Of a stretch of 64,000 bases of DNA, positions 1 to 6,360 are shown in pieces. The position numbers and the translations under genes were made by a program. Below the pieces are notes generated by a model that saw only the letters and a program-made list of their open reading frames with translations, ran no database searches and was not told the origin of the DNA. Origin of the DNA: Gemmatimonadota bacterium (GTDB taxonomy: Bacteria; Gemmatimonadota; Gemmatimonadetes; Gemmatimonadales; GWC2-71-9); the NCBI GenBank assembly GCA_022563595.1, contig JADFNB010000010.1, forward strand, positions 1 through 64,000, given 5' to 3'. How positions within the stretch are numbered: position 1 is the first letter of the stretch; each line of letters opens with the position of its first letter.

Positions 1-223
1 TGACGCCCGGGAGCAGGAGCGCCGGTACCTGGAAGCAGATCGACTTCCCTCCCCCGGTCGGCAGGAGGGCGAAGCAGTCACGGCCGCGGAGCGCGGCAAG
101 CACTGCCCGACGCTGAGGGTACCGGAAGCGAGCATGACCCCAGCGTTCGGCCAGCAGCTTCTCCGCTTCGACCAGAGACGCGGACCGCCACGGCGAGACG
201 ACGTGAGTGAGACGGTGAGCCAT
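1..223 (-). CDS. recQ: RecQ-type ATP-dependent DNA helicase, N-terminal fragment cut by the window edge
   Basis: Only the first 74 codons are present; the rest lies beyond base 1. The translation begins MAHRLTHVV and contains [13 protein letters not shown], the RecQ-type segment before the nucleotide site. [19 protein letters not shown] follows and is the Walker A motif in its RecQ form. RecQ enzymes unwind DNA 3' to 5' in recombination and replication-fork repair. The ATG at 223 is the first start giving this N-terminus, and no in-frame start was found just upstream. The helicase family is clear, but whether RQC and HRDC domains follow cannot be seen. Confidence 0.85.
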   Translation of the reverse strand, partial: MAHRLTHVVSPWRSASLVEAEKLLAERWGHARFRYPQRRAVLAALRGRDCFALLPTGGGKSICFQVPALLLPGV

Positions 224-343
224 CGAGATGCGGCAACGATGGCGATGTCTGGGACTGCGAGGGATTCACAAAACCGCACAGCGGATCGTTCTAGCCCACG
301 CCGTGCGGTTCGTGATGATTTGGGACGCTGGTGTCTGCCCCGC

Positions 344-721
344 TCAGATCATCGCGTCCGCCAGCACGTTGGAGAAGTAGCCGGCACTGCGGTGCCGCCG
401 AGTCGTGGTGCGGCGTGCTGGCTCCGGGGCCGGCTCGTGGTCCAGGTCCATCTGGAAGGCGATCGAGACGATTACCCGCCAGCGCGGGTCCTGCCAGCGC
501 TCCATGATGTACTCGTAGGTCTCGCCGGCGTACCGGACGCAGTCGCGGACCGCGTCGGCGCCGCCATCGGCCCGGGCCGCGTGGGTCACATCGGCGAACG
601 CCTCGATCAGCGATGTGCTGGGCGCGACGACGCGTTCCGTGCCCAGGCGGGCACACAACCGCTCGTAGCGATCGCCGAGTTCCTGCTGTAGCAGCGAATA
701 GAACGCAGTCTCTAAGTCCAT
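344..721 (-). CDS. Hypothetical protein, 125 aa, divergent from an XRE-type regulator
   Basis: I do not recognise this family. The ATG at 721 was chosen over the upstream one at 814 because GGGAGG sits 6 nt before it, and the longer version would run through the regulatory spacer. The protein starts MDLETAFYSLLQQELGDRY and looks mostly helical. It has a central segment ETYEYIMERWQDPRW and a basic, threonine-rich tail. No signal peptide or membrane segment is visible. It diverges from an HTH regulator across a spacer with two inverted repeats, so it is probably a target of that regulator. A toxin role was considered, but no known toxin motif is visible. Confidence 0.6.
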   Translation of the reverse strand: MDLETAFYSLLQQELGDRYERLCARLGTERVVAPSTSLIEAFADVTHAARADGGADAVRDCVRYAGETYEYIMERWQDPRWRVIVSIAFQMDLDHEPAPEPARRTTTRRHRSAGYFSNVLADAMI

Positions 722-773
722 ACCGGACCTCCCGCGCTGGTCGACGGAGCGCGAACGGAGAAAATGGGGTTCC

Positions 774-801
774 AAGCTATGTGATCTTGCATGGATGTCA
801 A
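774..801 (-). promoter_or_regulatory. Candidate sigma70-type promoter for the 125-aa protein gene
   Basis: On the minus strand a perfect TTGACA (796-801) is followed after 16 nt by TAGCTT (774-779), a weak -10 matching 3 of 6 consensus positions. The predicted transcript would begin about 45 nt before the ATG at 721. The -35 box lies inside the inverted repeat at 783-805. Confidence 0.4.
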
Positions 802-805
802 GATC
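783..805. promoter_or_regulatory. Inverted repeat, candidate operator
   Basis: GATCTTG (783-789) and CAAGATC (799-805) are perfect inverted arms separated by 9 nt. The repeat overlaps the predicted -35 box of the leftward gene and lies about 50 nt before the XRE-type gene. It is therefore a natural binding site for that dimeric HTH protein. This is inferred from position and symmetry only. Confidence 0.45.
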
Positions 806-818
806 GGAGTACATTGAC

Positions 819-855
819 GGGCCCTAACCGACTAATGCGGGATAGCATAGGGCCC
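819..855. promoter_or_regulatory. Second inverted repeat abutting the start codon of the XRE-type gene
   Basis: GGGCCCTA (819-826) and TAGGGCCC (848-855) form perfect 8-nt inverted arms with a 21-nt loop. The right arm ends at the base before the ATG at 856. It may be an autoregulatory operator or an RNA hairpin masking the start. TAGCAT (844-849), seven bases before the ATG, could be a -10 for a leaderless transcript. No convincing -35 was found at normal spacing. Confidence 0.4.
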
Positions 856-1122
856 ATGACACCCATCGCGTTGCGCCTCAAGGAGTTACGGGAAGTGAAC
901 GGCTGGTCGCAGGCCGAGCTGGCTCGGCGGTCAGGCGTGAATCAGTCTGTGATTTCCCGGCTCGAGAGCGGGGATACGCAGTCGGTCAGCTTCGAGAACC
1001 TGGAACGGCTGGCGCGGGCGGTCGGCTGCGATCCGGGGTATCTCATCGTGCGGACCAAGCCCGCCAGCCGCCACGGGAAACCCACCAGACGCCGCCGCGT
1101 GCGGATTCGGAGCAAGACCTAG
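856..1122 (+). CDS. XRE/Cro-CI family helix-turn-helix transcriptional regulator, 88 aa
   Basis: The protein is almost entirely one HTH_3 domain. LRLKELREVNGWSQAELAR is helices 1-2, and SGVNQSVISRLESGD is the turn and recognition helix, at about residues 26-40. A basic tail (THRRRR-type, rich in Arg) follows from about residue 66. There is no ligand or peptidase domain, so it is probably a simple dimeric repressor. The ATG at 856 begins right at the domain; upstream in-frame codons show no HTH similarity. No strong Shine-Dalgarno is visible, so a leaderless message is possible. Inverted repeats at 783-805 and 819-855 suggest it controls itself and the divergent gene. Confidence 0.85.
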   Translation: MTPIALRLKELREVNGWSQAELARRSGVNQSVISRLESGDTQSVSFENLERLARAVGCDPGYLIVRTKPASRHGKPTRRRRVRIRSKT

Positions 1123-1134
1123 TGGGGTATCTAA

Positions 1135-1770
1135 ATGCGCGTCAGTAGGCGAATCGTCGCTTCGCATGCCGCCGGCGTCCCTCCGTGCACTGCGCGTCGC
1201 ACGCAAAGGCGGGTCATCCCTAGCGCGAGATACGTGTTCACGCTCGCAGCCGTGCTGCTCGCCGCGCCCGGCGCGGTTACGGCTCAGATCTCGATTTACC
1301 CGCCGAGCATAGAGCCCGCGGCATGGGAGCGCATTGCGGTTCGCGTGGTGAGCCAGTCCGGTCCGGCAACGGTCGACGTACGCATCGACCTGCCGGACGC
1401 CATTGGGGTCCTGGGTGTAGACGCCCCGCCCGGTTGGACGGCCCGCTTCGTCCCCGCCACCGATTCGGGGCCCCAGGCGATCCATTGGTCCGGGGGGCGC
1501 ATCGAGCAGGGCGACTTCCGTGAATTCGCGTTTCTCGGCCGCCTCGCGGCCGACGTGCGGCAGCGCCAACTGACCTTTCCCATCCGACTGGTCAAGGAAG
1601 ACGGCACGACCATAGCTTGGGCACGTGGGGCTGAGGGAGCGCCCCCGCGCATCCGCATCGAGGGGACTACCACTGTGTCCTCATGGAGCGCGTTTGCGCT
1701 GGCCGGAGCGGCGCTGGGCATCGCAGTGCTCGCGTTGATTCTGGCGGTCAGGCGTCGCACCGAACCGTGA
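1135..1770 (+). CDS. YcnI-like (DUF1775) exported protein, 211 aa, lacking the usual N-terminal copper-ligand His
   Basis: After a basic leader and hydrophobic stretch ending at an AQ cleavage-like site (about residue 50), the mature part reads QISIYPPSIEPAAWERIAV. WSGGRIEQGDFREFAF follows, which is the YcnI/DUF1775 pattern. A C-terminal membrane helix (about 184-204) and RRR anchor it outside the cytoplasm. In YcnI the first mature residue is a His that binds copper with a Trp. Here Gln takes that place, although IAW keeps a candidate Trp. The gene converges on the aa3 oxidase operon, so a link to copper handling is plausible but unproven. The n-region is long, and a later start is possible. 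Confidence 0.7.
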   Translation: MRVSRRIVASHAAGVPPCTARRTQRRVIPSARYVFTLAAVLLAAPGAVTAQISIYPPSIEPAAWERIAVRVVSQSGPATVDVRIDLPDAIGVLGVDAPPGWTARFVPATDSGPQAIHWSGGRIEQGDFREFAFLGRLAADVRQRQLTFPIRLVKEDGTTIAWARGAEGAPPRIRIEGTTTVSSWSAFALAGAALGIAVLALILAVRRRTEP

Positions 1771-1973
1771 CGCGCCCGGGTGAGGTCTGCCGGGCTATGT
1801 CCGCGGACCGGCTCGAGGAGCGTTACGCCGTCGTACTAACCTGCTACTCCTAGCGACGCTTCGTGCGACCCTGTAGAGGACGTGCACCCGTCGTGTCAGG
1901 GTGCGTCGTCCGCTGCAGTCACCGCTTTTTCGCACACCATTGCAGTGAATCCTCGCCTCTCCCGCAGTGGTAT
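1771..1973. other. Convergent intergenic spacer with one strong hairpin
   Basis: This spacer separates the YcnI-like gene from the end of the oxidase operon. Apart from the hairpin at 1878-1911, I see no gene, RNA gene or repeat here. The 60-codon minus-strand frame running to 1977 has no recognisable features. Confidence 0.5.
1878..1911. terminator. GC-rich hairpin between convergent genes, possible bidirectional terminator
   Basis: GGACGTGCACCC (1878-1889) pairs with GGGTGCGTCGTCC (1899-1911) around a 9-nt loop, with one bulge. A TTTTT run lies about 22 nt downstream on the plus strand, which is too far for a textbook intrinsic terminator. The position between convergent genes supports a termination role. 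Confidence 0.35.
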
Positions 1974-2162
1974 TCATCGGTGTAGGAAGCGGTCCAGGTG
2001 CTTCAAGTAGTAGCTCAGCCCGAGCGCGGCGATCGCGAACGAGATGCCGAGCACCAACATCACGCCGCTGCCGTCGTTGCGGAAGCTCGAGATCATCCAG
2101 ACGGCGAGTCCCAGGCAGAACACGATGGCAGTGGCGATGAGCAATCGGTGGAAGGCAATCAT
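1974..2162 (-). CDS. Small two-helix membrane protein, 62 aa, last gene of the oxidase operon
   Basis: The protein starts MIAFHRLLIATAIVFCLGL and has two predicted membrane helices, about residues 6-26 and 33-52. A short basic tail, YLKHLDRFLHR, follows. It begins 5 nt after the stop of oxidase subunit IV, so it is almost certainly co-transcribed. The ATG at 2162 was chosen because the longer frame to 2348 only overlaps the subunit IV gene out of frame. I do not recognise the family. Size and position suggest an accessory subunit or assembly factor of the aa3 oxidase, by inference. Confidence 0.6.
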   Translation of the reverse strand: MIAFHRLLIATAIVFCLGLAVWMISSFRNDGSGVMLVLGISFAIAALGLSYYLKHLDRFLHR

Positions 2163-2167
2163 CGTCT

Positions 2168-2449
2168 CTACCAAACGAACTCCGTCAGAACGGCGATCAC
2201 GATGATCACGGTCAACGGAAGCGGTGCGATCGCAAAGATCCGCATCCGGCCTTTCTCGAAGCGCAGGTGCATGAAGTACAACGCCACCAGGAGCGCTTTC
2301 CAGACGGCCATTCCGACGAGGATGAGCACGACCACGCGCTTCGGCCACGGCAGAAAGGCTACACCAAGCTCGGCCGCCGTGAGTACCGCCAGAATCGCCC
2401 AGATGGTCCAGTAACTAGGGTGCTTGATTTCGTGCGTGTCGCTCGTCAT
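2168..2449 (-). CDS. ctaF: Cytochrome c oxidase subunit IV (prokaryotic COX4 type), 93 aa
   Basis: A small hydrophobic protein with three predicted helices: about 15-33 (IWAILAVLTAAELGVAF), 39-60 and 73-92. It contains ALYFMHLRFE, the MHL-containing stretch typical of prokaryotic subunit IV (CtaF/CoxD type). The subunit has no redox centre and is thought to stabilise the complex around subunits I and III. It lies directly after subunit III, in the usual order C-D-E-F. Confidence 0.85.
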   Translation of the reverse strand: MTSDTHEIKHPSYWTIWAILAVLTAAELGVAFLPWPKRVVVLILVGMAVWKALLVALYFMHLRFEKGRMRIFAIAPLPLTVIIVIAVLTEFVW

Positions 2450-2462
2450 GCGTCCCCTGCCG

Positions 2463-3140
2463 TCAGATGAGGTAGACGATGGTGAACAGGATGATCCAAA
2501 CCAGGTCGACGAAATGCCAGTACAGCCCTATGACCTCGACGCCCCGATGATCCGTGGCGCTGTACTTGCCGCGGAACGCCTTGATGGTGACGTATGTCAT
2601 GCAGATCACGCCCATCGTGACGTGGAACCCGTGGAAGCCGGTCATCGTGAAGAAGGTCGACCCGTAAATACCCGCAGTCGCCGGGTCGGGCGTGCCGAGG
2701 CTAAGCTCGCCCGCGGCCGCCCGCTCGGCCAGGTGGCTCCCCTCGCGGATCCCACCCGGTCCGAATCCGTCGTGCAAGAGGTGGGCGTACTCGTAGATCT
2801 GGACGCCCACGAACGCCGCGCCCATGAGCACGGTCGCCACGAGATAGAGCTTGAGCTGCCGCTGGTCGCCGTCATGGACGGCGGCGAACGCCTTGACCAT
2901 CGTCACGCTGCTGCAGATCAGTAGGAAGGTGTTGACGGCCGTGAGGCCAATGTTCAGCACCTCGCCGGGTGCCGCGAACGCGCCAGGATTCGCGAACCGG
3001 AGGATGATGTACGAGCCGATCAGGGCCGTGAAGAACATGACCTCCGACCCGAGAAAGACCCAGATCCCGAGTTTCTCGTTGTAGACGCCCGCCCCAAGCT
3101 CCCGGTCCCGAGGCGACTCCATGAAGGCTGCGTGTGCCAT
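2463..3140 (-). CDS. ctaE: Cytochrome c oxidase subunit III, 225 aa
   Basis: This is a haem-copper oxidase subunit III. Recognisable pieces are LGIWVFLGSEVMFFTALIG near the N-terminus, FFTMTGFHGFHVTMGVI around 155-172 and GLYWHFVDLVWIILFTIVY at the C-terminus. The FHGFHV and WHFVDLVW segments are family hallmarks. About five helices are predicted, as in the shorter bacterial forms. The subunit supports proton uptake and stability of subunit I. It is encoded 12 nt after subunit I. Confidence 0.92.
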   Translation of the reverse strand: MAHAAFMESPRDRELGAGVYNEKLGIWVFLGSEVMFFTALIGSYIILRFANPGAFAAPGEVLNIGLTAVNTFLLICSSVTMVKAFAAVHDGDQRQLKLYLVATVLMGAAFVGVQIYEYAHLLHDGFGPGGIREGSHLAERAAAGELSLGTPDPATAGIYGSTFFTMTGFHGFHVTMGVICMTYVTIKAFRGKYSATDHRGVEVIGLYWHFVDLVWIILFTIVYLI

Positions 3141-3152
3141 CTCGGATTCTCC

Positions 3153-4919
3153 TCAGCCGGTGCCCGGCGCGGAGGCCGGGTCGGTTTTTTGGCCCAGGTC
3201 CCGATCCTGCGGCAAATGATCCTCCTCGACGAGGGGCGAACTGAACTCGTACGGCGGCCGGTAGACCGTGGGCGTCGTCACGAAGTTCCCATGTGGTGGC
3301 GGGGAAGGCACCGTCCACTCGAGGCCGTTGTCATCCCACGGGTTCTCTGGCGCCCTTTTCCCCTTGAACAAACTGATGACGAAGTTCAGCGCGAAGATGA
3401 TCTGGACGGTGAACAGGAGCAACGCACTGACCGTGATGAAGCGGTTGGTTCCGGCCAGCGGTTGAAGGAATTCGTATTCGCTCGGGTCGTACAGGCGCCT
3501 CATGTGCCCACCCACGCCAAGGTTGTGCATGGGGAAGAACGTGAGGTTGAAGAAGACGAACGTCAGGAACCAGTGTACGCGGCCCCAGAAGACGTTCATC
3601 ATGCGGCCGAACATCTTGGGGTACCAGAACGTGATCGCCCCGAACAGCGCGAAGAGGCTGCCGCCGAACAGAACGTAATGAATGTGGGCGACAATGAAGT
3701 ACGTATCGTGGATGTAGATATCGACGGGTGTAGACGCCATGAAGATGCCGCTCAGGCCGCCGATCACGAACATCGCCACGAACGACACGGCGTGCAGCAT
3801 CGGCACATGGAACCGGATGTTGCCGCGCCACATCGTGCCCATCCAGTTGAAGACCTTGATGGCCGAGGGCACGGCAATCAGCATGGTGGTGACCATGAAA
3901 CCCATGCCGAGCGTGGGGTTCATGCCACTCTGGAACATGTGGTGGCCCCACACGATCCAGCCCAGGAAGGCGATCGCGATGAGCGCGTAGATCATCGAGT
4001 GATAGCCGAAGAGCGGCTTGCGGGAGCCGTTCGCGATGATATCCGATACCATGCCCATCGCCGGCAGGATCAGGATGTAGACCTCGGGATGGCCGAAGTA
4101 CCAGAACAGGTGCTGCCACAGGAGCGGCTGGCCGCCGGCGGTGGGATCGAAGAAGTGCGTACCGATCGTCTGATCGAAGAACAGCATAATCGCCGCGCCG
4201 GAGAGAATCGGAATGGCGAGGAGTACGAGAATGGCGGTGATGAACAGCGACCAGATCGACAGTGGCAAGCGGAACCAGGTCATGCCCGGCGCGCGCAGGT
4301 TGACGATGGTAGTGATGTAGTTGGTCGCCCCCAGAATCGACGACAGGCCCAGTACGGCGAGGCTCAGCAGCCAGAGTTGCTGGCCGGCGAACACACCGCT
4401 GAACTCCCCTTTCGCCGACAGCGGGGCGTACGCCGTCCATCCGGCTGCGGCGTGCCCGCCCTCCACGAAGAATCCGGCGAGCATCAGGATCCCGGCCGGC
4501 ACGGCGATCCAGAATGACCACATGTTGAGCCGTGGGAACGCCATGTCGGGCGCCCCGATCTTGAGGGGGATCAGGTAGTTGCCGAACACGCCGACCAGCA
4601 ACGGCATGATGGCGAAGAACACCATTAAGGTGCCGTGCATGGTGACGAGCGAGTTGTAGAACTCTGGGAGCAGAATCCCGCCCGGCGCCATCGTCTCCGG
4701 CAGCACGGTCCCGCCCGGCATGGGCGTCTCCGGGAATCCGAGCTGCCACCGGATCATCATCGCGAGGAGCCCGCCTACGAACAGGAAGAGCAGGCTCATG
4801 ATCAGGAACTGGATCCCGATAATCTTGTGATCGGTGGCGAAGATGTACTTCCGAATGAACGGCAGCTCCTGATGCTCCGTGCGCGCCACCGGTTCGTGCG
4901 GGATTGCCGTTGTCGCCAT
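3153..4919 (-). CDS. ctaD: Cytochrome c oxidase subunit I, A1-type aa3, 588 aa
   Basis: This is the catalytic subunit that reduces O2 to water and pumps protons. Low-spin haem a ligands are His95 (MHGT) and His414. CuB ligands are His277, His326 and His327. Tyr281 in GHPEVY would be the cross-linked tyrosine, and His412 would bind haem a3. Glu279 in GHPEV places it in the A1 class. About twelve membrane helices are predicted. The C-terminal tail after residue 530 is soluble and proline-rich. All catalytic residues are present, so the enzyme should be active. It is preceded by subunit II and followed by III and IV. Confidence 0.95.
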   Translation of the reverse strand: MATTAIPHEPVARTEHQELPFIRKYIFATDHKIIGIQFLIMSLLFLFVGGLLAMMIRWQLGFPETPMPGGTVLPETMAPGGILLPEFYNSLVTMHGTLMVFFAIMPLLVGVFGNYLIPLKIGAPDMAFPRLNMWSFWIAVPAGILMLAGFFVEGGHAAAGWTAYAPLSAKGEFSGVFAGQQLWLLSLAVLGLSSILGATNYITTIVNLRAPGMTWFRLPLSIWSLFITAILVLLAIPILSGAAIMLFFDQTIGTHFFDPTAGGQPLLWQHLFWYFGHPEVYILILPAMGMVSDIIANGSRKPLFGYHSMIYALIAIAFLGWIVWGHHMFQSGMNPTLGMGFMVTTMLIAVPSAIKVFNWMGTMWRGNIRFHVPMLHAVSFVAMFVIGGLSGIFMASTPVDIYIHDTYFIVAHIHYVLFGGSLFALFGAITFWYPKMFGRMMNVFWGRVHWFLTFVFFNLTFFPMHNLGVGGHMRRLYDPSEYEFLQPLAGTNRFITVSALLLFTVQIIFALNFVISLFKGKRAPENPWDDNGLEWTVPSPPPHGNFVTTPTVYRPPYEFSSPLVEEDHLPQDRDLGQKTDPASAPGTG

Positions 4920-4928
4920 ATGTGGTCC

Positions 4929-5603
4929 CTATCGAAGAGCGGTGGTGGTCGCCCGCGACGCGAGCCAACGTTCGTAGTCGTCGGCGTCGTGCACCGTGAC
5001 CATTGCGCGCATGCGATAGTGCCCCAACCCGCACAACTCCGCGCACCCCAGCTCGAACTCGCCTGTCCGAGTCGCCTCGAACCAGACCTGCGTGTTGAGC
5101 CCGGGGACGACGTCCTGCTTGACGCGGAATGCCGGAACGAAGAACGAGTGAATGACGTCCTCGGAGACGAGGCGTACGAGCACCGGTCGGTTCACGGGGA
5201 CGTGGAGCCGGTTTCGGATCGTGAAGTCGTCATCCGTATCGAGCGTGCCGTCGAGTCCGGGATGTGTGAAGTTCCACTCGAACTGCTTGGCCGTGACGCG
5301 ATAGATCAACGCGTCGGCGGGCGCGCTGAAGCGGCCCTTCACATGCGTCCACACAGGAGCACTGAGGATGCCGATCGCCACAACCGTGACCGCGGGGATG
5401 GCGGTCCAGATGAACTCCGCCCGCACGCTTCCGTGCGTGTAGTATGCCTTACGCCCCGGCCTGCTGCGGTACTTGATGATGAACCAGATCAACCCGACTT
5501 CGACGACTACGAACGCGACCCCGGTGATCACCAGGATCAGGTAGTAGAGGAAATCGATATCGCCGGCGAAGGTCGACGCACTCGGTGGCAGCATCCAGCT
5601 CAT
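4929..5603 (-). CDS. ctaC: Cytochrome c oxidase subunit II with CuA site, 224 aa
   Basis: Two membrane helices (about 19-43 and 66-85) are followed by a periplasmic cupredoxin domain. The CuA ligands are all visible: His152, then Cys187, Glu189, Cys191, His195 and Met198 in GCAELCGLGHYRM. The domain therefore takes electrons from a soluble or tethered cytochrome c or cupredoxin. No haem c tail (CxxCH) is fused, so a separate donor is needed, and several candidates are encoded just upstream. No lipobox was seen. Confidence 0.93.
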   Translation of the reverse strand: MSWMLPPSASTFAGDIDFLYYLILVITGVAFVVVEVGLIWFIIKYRSRPGRKAYYTHGSVRAEFIWTAIPAVTVVAIGILSAPVWTHVKGRFSAPADALIYRVTAKQFEWNFTHPGLDGTLDTDDDFTIRNRLHVPVNRPVLVRLVSEDVIHSFFVPAFRVKQDVVPGLNTQVWFEATRTGEFELGCAELCGLGHYRMRAMVTVHDADDYERWLASRATTTALR

Positions 5604-5613
5604 CGCGTACTCC

Positions 5614-6360
5614 TCACGTTGTCGATCCGTAGACGAACGTCACCGATACCGTGCCCCCTTCCACGACCTCGGCTTCCATCATCCGCTTTCCGAGCGTCTC
5701 GTGCCATGCCTCGATCGTGTACGTGCCGGCTGGCAGGCCGGTGATCGCGAAGCTACCGTCTTCGGCCGACGTCGCGAAGTACGGGTGGTCCGTCACGCCG
5801 ACGTAGGCGTTCATCCAACCGTGGACGTTGCACTCGAGCGGTACCATGACCTCGGGTGTCTTGAACGTACGCGTGGTCGTCATGGCCCGCGGCTGGCTGA
5901 TGTTGAACCCCCGGCTTTCCGACGGTACGGCCTTGATATTGTGGAGCAGCGGATCGCTGTTCGTGATCTCGAACGGCTGGCCCACCATGACACCGAGCAC
6001 GCGCGGAGTGTACAGGCACCCATTCTGGTCGATGGTGGCAGGCTGGCTTGGTATTGGATAGGGGCCGGCCGGAAGCCCGGCAGTAACCCGAATGAACACG
6101 TTGGCCAGCATGCCGTCGTTGACCACGACGACCGGGTCGACCGGTCCGTCGGCGTACTTGGCCACGCACTCCGGCTCCTCGGTCATGTCGATCGCCGGGT
6201 TGGCCGGTGGCGTGCCGTCGAACGTCACTACGCCGGCGACCGTGGAGCTGCCGAGCGGCTCGACAGCGGTACCAGCATCCTCGTCGCCGGCCGATGAGCC
6301 AGCTTCGCCGCCGCCGCATGCCAGGAATCCGAACACCGTGAAGAAGAGAAGATGTCGCAT
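5614..6360 (-). CDS. Lipoprotein with cupredoxin-like copper site and carboxypeptidase-regulatory-like tail, 248 aa
   Basis: The signal peptide ends in a lipobox, FGFLAC, with Cys15 as the lipidated residue. A plastocyanin-like fold follows. The four type-1 copper ligands seem complete: His140 (LLHNIKAV), then Cys177, His180 and Met183 in ECNVHGWM. Residues about 198-230 resemble a carboxypeptidase regulatory-like repeat (DGSFAITGLPAGTYTIEAWH). GGAGG lies about 5 nt before the ATG, which supports this start despite the overlap with the upstream cytochrome gene. It sits just before oxidase subunit II, so it may shuttle electrons to CuA or deliver copper. Confidence 0.75.
   Translation of the reverse strand: MRHLLFFTVFGFLACGGGEAGSSAGDEDAGTAVEPLGSSTVAGVVTFDGTPPANPAIDMTEEPECVAKYADGPVDPVVVVNDGMLANVFIRVTAGLPAGPYPIPSQPATIDQNGCLYTPRVLGVMVGQPFEITNSDPLLHNIKAVPSESRGFNISQPRAMTTTRTFKTPEVMVPLECNVHGWMNAYVGVTDHPYFATSAEDGSFAITGLPAGTYTIEAWHETLGKRMMEAEVVEGGTVSVTFVYGSTT

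Noticed and set aside
814-849. TTGACG/TAGCAT promoter for the XRE gene
   Set aside because: The spacing is 24 nt, too long; TAATGC at 13 nt is too short. Only a possible leaderless -10 is noted.
344-1122. Toxin-antitoxin system made of the 125-aa protein and the XRE regulator
   Set aside because: The layout is suggestive, but the genes are divergent rather than in one operon and the 125-aa protein shows no known toxin motif. Kept only as an operator finding.
1795-1977. 60-codon minus-strand frame in the convergent spacer
   Set aside because: Arg/Ser-rich with no motif or good ribosome site, and it contains the hairpin sequence.
3132-4517. 461-codon open frame on plus, opposite ctaD
   Set aside because: It is a codon-bias shadow of ctaD: low-complexity, rich in His, Asp and Arg, with no domain or ribosome site. 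ctaD has all catalytic residues.
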